Assembly (NCBI GenBank): GCA_029884035.1
Contig: JAOUIM010000272.1
Location: forward strand, 1 to 5,532
DNA length: 5,532 nucleotides
From: Aquincola sp.
GTDB taxonomy: Bacteria; Pseudomonadota; Gammaproteobacteria; Burkholderiales; Burkholderiaceae_C
Direction of reading: 5' to 3'
In this document: positions 1-5,532 of the stretch, in pieces
Layout of the letters: the number at the start of each line of letters is the position of its first letter
Position numbering within the stretch: the first letter of the stretch is position 1
The notes under the pieces: model-generated
Databases searched by the model: none
The model's input: the letters and a program-made list of their open reading frames with translations, nothing else
What the model was told of the DNA's origin: nothing
Translations under genes and position numbers: made by a program

Positions 1-528
1 GCGCATGGTCTTTGGGCCGGGATCGGCATCGCGGCCGTGCGGCGGCACTGGCCAGTGTCACGCCGCGCCGCGATCGCGACCGTCGCGCTGGCCGTCGTGC
101 CCGACCTGGCTCAGCTGTTGCCGCTCTTGGCGGCGCTGCTGTTTCGCGGCGACGGCGTTCGTGTGATCACGGCCTACGCTGGGGCGTTGCCGGGGTTCGA
201 CCCGACGCTGCCGCCGCAGCTGAGGCTGCCGCTGCATCACCTTCACTGCGCGATGCACAGCGCGGTGGTCGCTGCCCTGGTGACGGTTCTGTTGTGGCTG
301 ACCCTGAAGTCGTTCTGGTGGCCGCTTGCCGGCTGGTGGTCGCACATCGTGATCGATGTGTTCACGCACTCGGCGGACTTCTACCCCTCGCCCGTGCTCT
401 ATCCCTTCACCGAGCGGGGCTTCGACGGCGTGGCGTGGAATTCGCCGCTCGCGCTGGTGGCCAACTATGCGGCACTGGGGGCGGCAGCCGCCTGGCTCGC
501 CACCAGGCGCCCCCGACCGTCTCGCTAG
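1..528 (+). CDS. Membrane-bound metal-dependent hydrolase-like protein (YdjM/DUF457 type), 5' end outside window
   Basis: The frame is open from the first base, giving 175 residues before TAG at 526-528. The conserved-looking AHGLW stretch precedes the first usable start (GTG at 37), so the true start is probably just outside the window and the gene is partial. Hydrophobic segments alternate with conserved His/Asp. Counting from base 1, these include an HHLHCAMHS stretch (residues 79-87) and a following membrane segment. A GWWSHIVIDVFTH motif (H115, D119, H123) then leads into a short YPSPVLYPF stretch. This spaced H...SHxxxDxxTH...lyPF pattern is typical of small inner-membrane proteins annotated as metal-dependent hydrolases (YdjM/DUF457-like), whose substrate is generally unknown. 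The gene converges on copZ with shared stop bases. Nothing ties it to copper apart from position. The family call rests on motif recognition only. Confidence 0.7.
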   Translation, partial: AHGLWAGIGIAAVRRHWPVSRRAAIATVALAVVPDLAQLLPLLAALLFRGDGVRVITAYAGALPGFDPTLPPQLRLPLHHLHCAMHSAVVAALVTVLLWLTLKSFWWPLAGWWSHIVIDVFTHSADFYPSPVLYPFTERGFDGVAWNSPLALVANYAALGAAAAWLATRRPRPSR

Positions 529-719
529 GCCGCCGGCGCGTATCCCGCTTCGGCGAGCGCGGCGACGACCGCGGCGCGCGCCGCCTCGGTCTGCACCTGT
601 ACCCGCTTGGTGGCCAGGTCGGCCTCGACCTTGGCCGTCGGATCGACCTCGTGCACGGCCTCGGTGATGGCCTTGACGCAATGATTGCAGCTCATGGCCT
701 GGATGTTGAACTCGAGCAT
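525..719 (-). CDS. copZ: CopZ-like copper chaperone, heavy-metal-associated (HMA) domain protein
   Basis: This 64-residue protein is a single HMA domain (beta-alpha-beta-beta-alpha-beta), the usual CopZ length. The metal site is AMSCNHC, with Cys11 and Cys14, and SCNHC is typical of CopZ-type chaperones. Known members bind cytoplasmic Cu(I) and pass it to CopA ATPases. The residue before the Met is Ala where Gly is common. The start at 719 is well supported: AAGGAG (minus strand of 725-730) lies 5 nt upstream, and the domain begins at once (MLEFNIQAMSC). Upstream is a MerR-type promoter facing this gene, so CueR should induce it with copper, in parallel with the divergent copA. The leader would be about 28 nt. 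The stop overlaps that of the convergent hydrolase gene, with no room for a separate terminator. Function as Cu chaperone is inferred from motif and context. Confidence 0.9.
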   Translation of the reverse strand: MLEFNIQAMSCNHCVKAITEAVHEVDPTAKVEADLATKRVQVQTEAARAAVVAALAEAGYAPAA

Positions 720-753
720 GGGATCTCCTTGTGGATCGGATGACGGTGCGCAA

Positions 754-784
754 AGTCTGAAGCTTGACACGGTGGCAAGGTCAA
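754..784 (-). promoter_or_regulatory. CueR-type promoter/operator of copZ
   Basis: On the minus strand the -35 TTGACC (784-779) and the -10 CAGACT (759-754) are separated by 19 bp. Such an over-long spacer is the hallmark of promoters activated by DNA distortion by MerR-family regulators. The operator dyad CTTGCCACCGTGTCAAG (minus strand, 779-763) is a 17-bp palindrome with one mismatched pair (7 of 8 arm pairs match). The predicted start site is near 747, about 28 nt before the copZ ATG, leaving room for its AAGGAG site. Assignment to CueR follows from the cueR gene in the divergent operon. Confidence 0.8.
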
Positions 785-798
785 GCACCTGACGAGGC

Positions 799-829
799 TT
801 GACCTTGCCATGATGGCAAGCTTCAGACT
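799..829 (+). promoter_or_regulatory. CueR-type promoter/operator of the copA-cueR-dmeF operon
   Basis: TTGACC (799-804) and CAGACT (824-829) are separated by 19 bp, the MerR-family spacing. The spacer holds CTTGCCATGATGGCAAG (804-820), a perfect 17-bp palindrome around a central G. The -10 sequence is a weak match to TATAAT, as expected for an activator-dependent promoter. Transcription should begin about 6-8 bp after the -10 box, at or next to the copA ATG at 836. The half-site resembles known CueR/HmrR operators (CCTTGCC-type arms). Confidence 0.85.
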
Positions 830-835
830 TTGCGA

Positions 836-3037
836 ATGAACAACCCATCCCTTGAAAACACCCTCGCCATCGAGGGCATGACGTGCGCCTCCTGCGTGAC
901 GCGCGTCGAGAAGGCGCTGGCCAAGGTGCCGGGTGTCGTGTCGGCCGAGGTCAACCTCGCCACCGAAACGGCCCGCATCCAGCGCACGCGCGGCGGCGGC
1001 GACGCCGCGGCACTGATCGCCGCGGTGCGAAAGGCCGGCTACGAGGCGCACGAGCTGGCGCAGGACGAGGAGGTCGGCACGCACGCCGCACCGTTCTGGC
1101 CGGTGGGGCTGGCCGCCGCGCTCTCGCTGCCACTGGTGGTGCCGATGGCCGCAGGCCTGTTCGGCGCACACTGGATGTTGCCCGGCTGGTTGCAGCTCGC
1201 GCTGGCCACGCCGGTGCAGTTCTGGCTCGGCGCACGCTTCTACATCGCGGGCTGGAAAGCGCTCCGGGCAGGCAGCGGCAACATGGACCTGCTGGTCGCG
1301 CTGGGCACCAGCGCGGGTTACGGCCTGTCGGTCTACGAGCTGTGGCGCAGCGCCGGTGGCGATGCGATGGCGCACCTGTACTTCGAGGCCTCGGCGGTCG
1401 TCATCACGCTGGTGCTCCTGGGCAAGTGGCTCGAGGCGCGCGCCAAGCACCAGACCACCGCAGCCATCCGTGCGCTGCAGGCCCTGCGCCCCGACACCGC
1501 GCGCGTGCGCCTCGCGGACGGACGCGAGGAAGAGCGCGCGATCGCCAAGGTGGCCGTGGGCGACCTCGTGGTCGTGCGCCCGGGCGAGCGCGTGCCGGTC
1601 GATGGCGCCGTGGTCGAGGGTGCCAGCGAGGTCGACGAATCGCTCGTCACCGGCGAGAGCTTGCCCGTCGCGAAGGACGCCCAACATGAGGGTGATCGCG
1701 TCATCGGCGGCGCGGTCAACGGCGAGGGTCTGCTCGTCGTGCGCACCACCGCGGTCGGCGCCGAGTCGACGCTGGCGCGCATCGTGCGGCTGGTGGAGTC
1801 CGCGCAGGCCAAGAAGGCGCCGATCCAGCGCCTCGTGGACCGCGTCAGCGCGGTCTTCGTGCCGGTGGTGATCGGCATTGCGCTCGTGACCTGGCTGGCC
1901 TGGGGCGTGGGCGCCGGCCAGTGGGAAGCCGGCCTGCTCAACGCGGTGGCTGTGCTGGTGATCGCCTGCCCTTGCGCGCTGGGACTGGCCACACCTGCCG
2001 CGATCATGGCCGGCACCGGCGTGGCCGCGCGGCGCGGCATCCTGATCAAGGACGCCGAGGCGCTCGAGACCGCGCACCGGATCACGGTGGTCGCGTTCGA
2101 CAAGACCGGCACCCTGACCGAAGGCAAGCCACGCCTGATTGATGCCCTGGCCGCCGGCGGTGACCGCCCGGCGCTGGTGGCCGATGCGGCCGCGGTGCAG
2201 GCCGGCAGCGAGCACCCGCTGGCGCGCGCGGTGGTGCAGGCCGCCGTCGACGAGAGTCTCGCCCCGTCGACGGCCAGCGAGATGAGGGCCGAGGCCGGCC
2301 GTGGCATGAGCGCGCGCGTCGGCGGGCGGGCGCTGCGCCTGGGCAGCACGCGCTGGATGGGCGAGCTCGGCGTCGACCTCGCGCCGCTCGCGGCGGCTGC
2401 CGAGCAGCAACAGGCCTTGGGCCGCACCGTGTCGTGGCTGGCCGACGCAACGGTCGCGCCGCCGACGCTGCGCGGCCTGCTCGCGTTCGGCGACACCATC
2501 AAGCCCGACGCGCGCGATGCGATCGACGCGCTGCACGCACTGGGCCTGAAGACGCTGCTCGTCTCGGGCGACAACCGCGGCAGCGCGCAGGCGGTGGCCG
2601 ATGCGCTGGGCATCGACGAGGTGCGCGCCGAGGTGCTGCCGCAGGACAAGGTCGCGCTGATCGCCGAGCGGCGGCGCGAGCCCGGGGCGGTGGTGGCGAT
2701 GGTCGGCGACGGCCTGAACGACGCGCCGGCACTCGCCGCCGCGCATGTGGGCATCGCGATGGCCACGGGCACCGATGTGGCGATGCACGCGGCGGGCATC
2801 ACCCTGATGCGCGGCAAGGTCGGCCTCGTGGCCGAGGCGATCGACCTGTCGCGCCGAACCTCGGCCAAGATCCGGCAGAACCTGTTCTGGGCCTTCGTCT
2901 ACAACGTGGTCGGCATTCCGCTCGCGGCGTTCGGCCTGCTGAACCCGGTAATCGCGGGCGCGGCGATGGCAATGAGCAGCGTCAGCGTGGTGACCAATGC
3001 GCTGCTGTTGCGGCGCTGGAGGGGAGCGGGTCGATGA
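836..3037 (+). CDS. copA: CopA, Cu(I)-exporting P1B-1-type ATPase
   Basis: This 733-residue inner-membrane pump uses ATP to export cytoplasmic Cu(I). Visible in order are one N-terminal HMA domain (about 9-75, GMTCASC with C17 and C20) and four membrane segments (about 88-108, 117-136, 150-170, 181-200). Next come the actuator loop TGES (272-275) and the channel motif CPC (C378, C380). The phosphorylation site is DKTGT (D422), followed by the nucleotide-binding HP motif (H460-P461) and GDGLNDAP (624-631). The last two membrane helices carry YN (689-690) and MSS (713-715). CPC, YN and MSS together mark Cu(I) specificity (P1B-1) rather than Zn/Cd/Pb. Length is normal for a one-HMA CopA. ATG 836 is the chosen start: TTG at 830 adds only two residues and lies beside the -10 box, and the next in-frame ATG is inside the metal motif. 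No Shine-Dalgarno precedes it. The gene is the first of copA-cueR-dmeF and overlaps cueR by 4 bp. Confidence 0.97.
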   Translation: MNNPSLENTLAIEGMTCASCVTRVEKALAKVPGVVSAEVNLATETARIQRTRGGGDAAALIAAVRKAGYEAHELAQDEEVGTHAAPFWPVGLAAALSLPLVVPMAAGLFGAHWMLPGWLQLALATPVQFWLGARFYIAGWKALRAGSGNMDLLVALGTSAGYGLSVYELWRSAGGDAMAHLYFEASAVVITLVLLGKWLEARAKHQTTAAIRALQALRPDTARVRLADGREEERAIAKVAVGDLVVVRPGERVPVDGAVVEGASEVDESLVTGESLPVAKDAQHEGDRVIGGAVNGEGLLVVRTTAVGAESTLARIVRLVESAQAKKAPIQRLVDRVSAVFVPVVIGIALVTWLAWGVGAGQWEAGLLNAVAVLVIACPCALGLATPAAIMAGTGVAARRGILIKDAEALETAHRITVVAFDKTGTLTEGKPRLIDALAAGGDRPALVADAAAVQAGSEHPLARAVVQAAVDESLAPSTASEMRAEAGRGMSARVGGRALRLGSTRWMGELGVDLAPLAAAAEQQQALGRTVSWLADATVAPPTLRGLLAFGDTIKPDARDAIDALHALGLKTLLVSGDNRGSAQAVADALGIDEVRAEVLPQDKVALIAERRREPGAVVAMVGDGLNDAPALAAAHVGIAMATGTDVAMHAAGITLMRGKVGLVAEAIDLSRRTSAKIRQNLFWAFVYNVVGIPLAAFGLLNPVIAGAAMAMSSVSVVTNALLLRRWRGAGR
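3018..3026 (+). promoter_or_regulatory. Ribosome binding site of cueR inside the copA 3' end
   Basis: The purine run GGAGGGGAG lies 7 nt upstream of ATG 3034 and 13 nt upstream of the alternative ATG 3040. It sits inside the last copA codons (Trp-Arg-Gly-Ala-Gly-Arg). The spacing favours the 3034 start and fits translational coupling to copA through the ATGA overlap. Confidence 0.65.
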
Positions 3038-3429
3038 ACATGAACATCGGGCAGGCCGCAGCGCGTTCGGGCGTGTCGGCCAAGATGGTGCGGCACTACG
3101 AATCGCTCGGCCTCTTGCCGCGCGTCGCGCGCACCGAAGCCGGCTATCGCCAGTACAGCGAGACCGAGGTGCACACGCTGCGCTTCATCCGCCGCGCGCG
3201 CGACCTCGGTTTCTCGATGATCGAGATTGGCGAGTTGCTCAAGTTGTGGCAGAACCGTCGACGCGCCAGCGCCGACGTGCGCCGCATCGCCGAGCGCCAC
3301 GTGGCCGATCTCGACCGCCGAATCGCCGAGATGAGCTCGATGAAGCGCACACTCCAGCACCTGATCCACGGTTGCCACGGCGACGAGCGGCCCGAGTGTC
3401 CGATCCTCGATGAACTCGCCCATGAGTGA
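3034..3429 (+). CDS. cueR: CueR, Cu(I)-responsive MerR-family transcriptional activator
   Basis: The 131-residue protein has an N-terminal winged helix-turn-helix (IGQAAARSGVSAKMVRHYESLGLL, about 5-28, then GYRQY). A long dimerisation helix spans about 77-110, and a C-terminal metal loop has Cys114 and Cys122 spaced CX7C, as in E. coli CueR. Ser79 in the ASADV stretch matches the CueR Ser that separates monovalent (Cu/Ag/Au) sensors from divalent sensors such as ZntR and MerR, which have Cys there. If translation began at Met3 (ATG 3040), these residues would be numbered 77, 112 and 120, exactly as in E. coli CueR. I keep 3034 because of the ATGA overlap with copA and the purine-rich site 7 nt upstream. 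There is no room for a separate promoter, so the gene is probably transcribed from the copA promoter it controls. The 3' end overlaps dmeF by 8 bp. Confidence 0.93.
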   Translation: MNMNIGQAAARSGVSAKMVRHYESLGLLPRVARTEAGYRQYSETEVHTLRFIRRARDLGFSMIEIGELLKLWQNRRRASADVRRIAERHVADLDRRIAEMSSMKRTLQHLIHGCHGDERPECPILDELAHE

Positions 3430-4405
3430 CGCTGCACCGCACCAGCACGACCTCGCGCCGTTCGCGCACTCGCACCATTTCGTCGACGACGGCGCACCGG
3501 CGCGCGAGCGCGCGCTGTGGTGGGTGACCTGGATCACGCTGGCGACGATGGCGGTGGAGCTCGGGGTGGGTTACTGGGCGGGCTCGCTCGCCCTGGTGGC
3601 CGACGGCTGGCACATGGGAACGCATGCGCTCGCGCTCGGTGGCGCCGCGCTCGCGACCGTGGCCTCGCGCCGCGCGCGCCGTTCGACCCGCTTCACCTTC
3701 GGCGGCTGGAAGATCGAGGTGCTCGCGGCCTACACGAGCGGCCTGCTGCTGATGGCGGTGGGTGTATGGATCGGCATCGATGCCCTGCGCGCGCTCGGGA
3801 CGGTGCGCCGGGTGGCCTACGGCGAAGCCCTGGTCGTGGGTGTGCTGGGCCTGGCGGTCAACGTGGCGTGTGCCGCGATCCTGTCGCGCGCCGCGGGTGG
3901 TGCGCACCACGCGCACGGCGGACATGGCCCGGAGCAGGCGGCTGCGCACGATCACGCCCATGCGCACGACCACAACTACGGCGCGGCGTACATCCACGTG
4001 CTGGCCGACGCGTTCACGTCGGTGCTTGCGATCGCGGCGCTTGCGGGTGGCCTGTGGTGGGGCATCACCTGGCTCGACCCGGCCGTCGCGCTCGTCGGCG
4101 CGGCGGTGATCGGCCGCTGGGCGCTGGGCGTGCTGCGCGACTCGGCGCGCGTGCTCGTCGATGCGAGCGCGCCGCCCAAGCTCGCCGCCCAGGTGCGCGC
4201 GCTGATCGAGGGCGATGGCGACGCCAAGCTGGCCGACCTGCACGTCTGGCAGGTCGGGCCGGGCTGCTACGCGGCCGCGCTATCAATCGTTGCCGACCGG
4301 CCGCACGCGCCTGCGCGCTATGGCGCGCGGCTGAAGGCGGTGCGCTCGCTGCGCCATGCCACGATCGAGGTGCATCGGTGCCCCGGGGGCGCGTCGCCGG
4401 CGTGA
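3422..4405 (+). CDS. dmeF: DmeF-like cation diffusion facilitator (Co/Ni-type CDF) metal exporter
   Basis: This 327-residue inner-membrane transporter belongs to the CDF family, whose members export divalent metal ions in exchange for protons. About six membrane segments are visible. TM2 carries ADGWHMGTH (H64, H68) and TM5 carries HVLAD (H192, D196), together the expected transport-site ligands. Zn-type CDFs such as CzcD and ZitB have HxxxD in TM2, whereas here it is HxxxH. A His-rich loop before TM5 (162-184, nine His) and a His-containing N-terminus (H7, H9, H16, H18, H19) are typical of the family. The HDHN...AAYIHVLADAFTSVLAI stretch and the DLHVWQVGPG cytoplasmic domain resemble DmeF proteins, which are linked to Co and Ni tolerance. 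ATG 3422 overlaps the cueR end as ATGAGTGA. ATG 3410 would add four residues, and neither has a clear Shine-Dalgarno. Metal specificity is inferred; Zn, Co, Ni or Cd are all possible. Confidence 0.85.
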   Translation: MSDAAPHQHDLAPFAHSHHFVDDGAPARERALWWVTWITLATMAVELGVGYWAGSLALVADGWHMGTHALALGGAALATVASRRARRSTRFTFGGWKIEVLAAYTSGLLLMAVGVWIGIDALRALGTVRRVAYGEALVVGVLGLAVNVACAAILSRAAGGAHHAHGGHGPEQAAAHDHAHAHDHNYGAAYIHVLADAFTSVLAIAALAGGLWWGITWLDPAVALVGAAVIGRWALGVLRDSARVLVDASAPPKLAAQVRALIEGDGDAKLADLHVWQVGPGCYAAALSIVADRPHAPARYGARLKAVRSLRHATIEVHRCPGGASPA

Positions 4406-4460
4406 CGGCACGCGGGGCGCCGGCGCACTACCATCGCGCACCGCCGCGCAGGAGACGCCG

Positions 4461-5504
4461 ATGAACGCCACGCTCGCCAGCCTCACGAACCACCAGGTCC
4501 GACTGGCCGCCCGTCCCGTCGGGCTGCCCCAGGCCGGCGACTGGCAGCACACGACCGAGCCGGTCGCCGCCCCGGTCGAGGGCGGGCTGCTGGTCAAGAC
4601 GCTGATGCTCTCGCTCGACCCGGCGATGCGCGGATGGATGAACGAAGGCAAGAGCTACATCCCGCCGGTGGGCATCGGCGACGTGATGCGTGCCGGTGGC
4701 ATCGGCGTCGTGATCGCGTCGAATCACCCGAACTTTGCGGTGGGCGATACAGTCAGCGGCAGCCTGGGCGTGCAGGAGTACGCCACCTTCCAGGCCGACC
4801 AGGCCAAGCGCGCGGGCATCGTGAAGATCGACCTGCGCGTGGGCAGCGCATCGCAGTGGCTCAACGTGCTGGGCATGCCGGGCATGACCGCCTACTTCGG
4901 GCTGCTCGACGTGGGCCAGCCCAGGGTCGGCGACACCGTCGTCGTCTCGGGAGCGGCCGGGGCGGTCGGCCAGACCGTAGGCCAGCTTGCGAAGATCAAG
5001 GGCTGCCGAGTCGTGGGTATCGCCGGCGGACCCGCGAAATGCCGCTGGGTGGTCGACGAACTCGGCTTCGATGCCTGCATCGACTACAAGGCAGGATCGG
5101 TCAAGGAGGGCCTGAAGACCCACTGCCCTGACGGCGTCGACGTCTACTTCGACAACGTCGGCGGCGAGATCCTCGACGCGGTGCTGGCGCGCCTGAAACG
5201 CAAGGCGCGCATCGTGATCTGCGGCGCCATCAGCCAGTACAACACTACCGCGCCGGTGCAGGGCCCGAAGAACTACCTGTCGCTGCTCGTCAACCGCGCG
5301 CGCATGGAGGGCATGGTGGTCTTCGACTACGCCGACCGCTACCACGTGGCCGTCGCCGAGATGGGCGCCTACCTGCGCGATGGACGCATGAAGAGCCGCG
5401 AGGATGTCGTCGAGGGCGGCGTCGCCGCGTTTCCCGACACCCTGCTCAAGCTGTTCGCTGGCGAGAACTTCGGCAAGCTCGTCTTGAAGGTCGCCGACGC
5501 CTGA
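4461..5504 (+). CDS. Zinc-independent MDR-family NADP-dependent oxidoreductase (CurA/YncB-like)
   Basis: The 347-residue protein is about the length of E. coli CurA (YncB) and of leukotriene B4 dehydrogenase/prostaglandin reductase relatives, which reduce activated C=C bonds with NADPH. Matching stretches are SLDPAMRG (51-58), VLGMPGMTAYFGLLD (136-150), the Rossmann glycine motif GAAGAVGQTVG (164-174), VVGIAGGPAKCR (184-195) and YFDNVGG (229-235). K193 is placed where this family contacts the NADPH 2'-phosphate. The GHE-type catalytic zinc motif of alcohol dehydrogenases is absent. The C-terminus ends in a conserved-looking GENFGKLVLKV. Start at ATG 4461 is supported by AGGAG (4450-4454), 6 nt upstream; in-frame starts further up lie inside dmeF. 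It follows dmeF by 55 bp and may be read through or have its own weak promoter (a TACCAT at 4429-4434 is the only candidate). The substrate cannot be read from sequence, and a role in metal stress is not shown. Confidence 0.9.
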   Translation: MNATLASLTNHQVRLAARPVGLPQAGDWQHTTEPVAAPVEGGLLVKTLMLSLDPAMRGWMNEGKSYIPPVGIGDVMRAGGIGVVIASNHPNFAVGDTVSGSLGVQEYATFQADQAKRAGIVKIDLRVGSASQWLNVLGMPGMTAYFGLLDVGQPRVGDTVVVSGAAGAVGQTVGQLAKIKGCRVVGIAGGPAKCRWVVDELGFDACIDYKAGSVKEGLKTHCPDGVDVYFDNVGGEILDAVLARLKRKARIVICGAISQYNTTAPVQGPKNYLSLLVNRARMEGMVVFDYADRYHVAVAEMGAYLRDGRMKSREDVVEGGVAAFPDTLLKLFAGENFGKLVLKVADA

Positions 5505-5532
5505 GCGGCCGCCGCAGCGCCAGGCGCGGCGT

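Larger units (their letters stand above)
749..834. repeat. 38-bp inverted repeat formed by the two divergent copper promoters
   Basis: Bases 749-786 are the reverse complement of 797-834 at 34 of 38 positions, around a 10-bp centre (787-796). The outer 18 bp (CGCAAAGTCTGAAGCTTG and its complement) match perfectly and cover both -10 boxes and flanking bases. The inner 14 bp, which carry the -35 boxes and proximal half-sites, also match perfectly. The four differing pairs (767/816, 770/813, 771/812 and 772/811) all fall in the operator centre and distal half-site. Confidence 0.95.

Noticed and set aside
12..743. A 243-codon plus-strand frame overlapping the hydrolase gene and copZ
   Set aside because: Arg/Gly-rich low-complexity shadow that runs across two better-supported genes on opposite strands.
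749..834. Inverted repeat as a transcriptional terminator or insertion-sequence end
   Set aside because: It has no T-run, no adjacent transposase and no target duplication. Its arms are fully explained by two MerR-type promoters.
830..835. TTG 830 as the copA start
   Set aside because: It adds only Met-Arg, overlaps the bases right after the -10 box and has no ribosome binding site. ATG 836 is preferred.
692..2788. A 698-codon open frame on the minus strand opposite copA
   Set aside because: It is antisense to an unmistakable CopA. It has low-complexity Arg/His/Gly-rich content and no recognisable domain, as expected from a GC-rich gene read backwards.
1333..2868. A 511-codon minus-strand frame opposite copA
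   Set aside because: Ser/Ala/Arg-rich shadow of the CopA coding sequence with no domain and no start signal.
2434..3033. Possible 200-residue N-terminal extension of CueR
   Set aside because: This is the cueR frame running open inside copA. The MerR helix-turn-helix begins right after ATG 3034/3040 and the family length is about 130 residues.
3239..4243. A 334-codon minus-strand frame opposite cueR and dmeF
   Set aside because: Shadow of the CDF transporter. Its His/Arg/Gly-rich composition follows from the opposite strand and it has no motifs.
4402..4434. Promoter for the oxidoreductase gene (TACCAT at 4429-4434 with GTGACG at 4402-4407)
   Set aside because: The TACCAT is plausible as a -10 box, but the only -35-like hexamer is 21 bp away and weak. 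In such GC-rich sequence this is not enough to call.
5505..5532. Terminator after the oxidoreductase gene
   Set aside because: The remaining 28 bases are GC-rich with short GCGGCCGC symmetry but show no stable stem followed by a T-run before the window ends.

Overview
The window is a compact, very GC-rich piece of bacterial chromosome with almost no spare sequence. Codon choice is strongly G/C at third positions, and the gene set (CueR-type regulator, CopA, CopZ, DmeF-like exporter) fits a betaproteobacterium of the Burkholderiales. That placement is an inference from composition and gene content; no rRNA or other phylogenetic marker is present.

Layout: (1) 1-528, plus strand: the 3' part of a small membrane protein of the metal-dependent hydrolase (YdjM/DUF457-like) type, cut by the window edge. 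(2) 525-719, minus strand: a 64-residue CopZ-like copper chaperone. Its stop shares the tetranucleotide CTAG with the stop of the convergent hydrolase gene. (3) 720-835: the control region between the divergent copZ and copA genes. It holds two MerR/CueR-type promoters, each with TTGACC, a 19-bp spacer carrying a dyad, and CAGACT, arranged back to back as a 38-bp inverted repeat. (4) 836-3037, plus: CopA, a Cu(I)-exporting P1B-1 ATPase whose start codon lies only 7 bp past its -10 box, so its mRNA is probably leaderless. (5) 3034-3429, plus: CueR, overlapping copA by ATGA. (6) 3422-4405, plus: a DmeF-like cation diffusion facilitator (CDF) exporter, overlapping cueR by ATGAGTGA. (7) 4461-5504, plus: a zinc-independent MDR-family NADP-dependent oxidoreductase of the CurA/YncB type, with its own ribosome binding site after a 55-bp gap.

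How it works together: CueR should sense cytoplasmic Cu(I) through a CX7C loop and activate both divergent promoters. One drives the chaperone CopZ, which binds Cu(I) and hands it on. The other drives copA-cueR-dmeF, so the regulator is encoded inside the operon it controls and a second metal exporter of a Co/Ni-linked family is tied to copper sensing. The oxidoreductase is probably an independent neighbour. This is a known type of copper-tolerance locus. Its unusual aspects are the mirror-image promoter pair, the probable leaderless copA mRNA, and the coupling of a DmeF-like exporter to CueR. I do not see a wholly new system.
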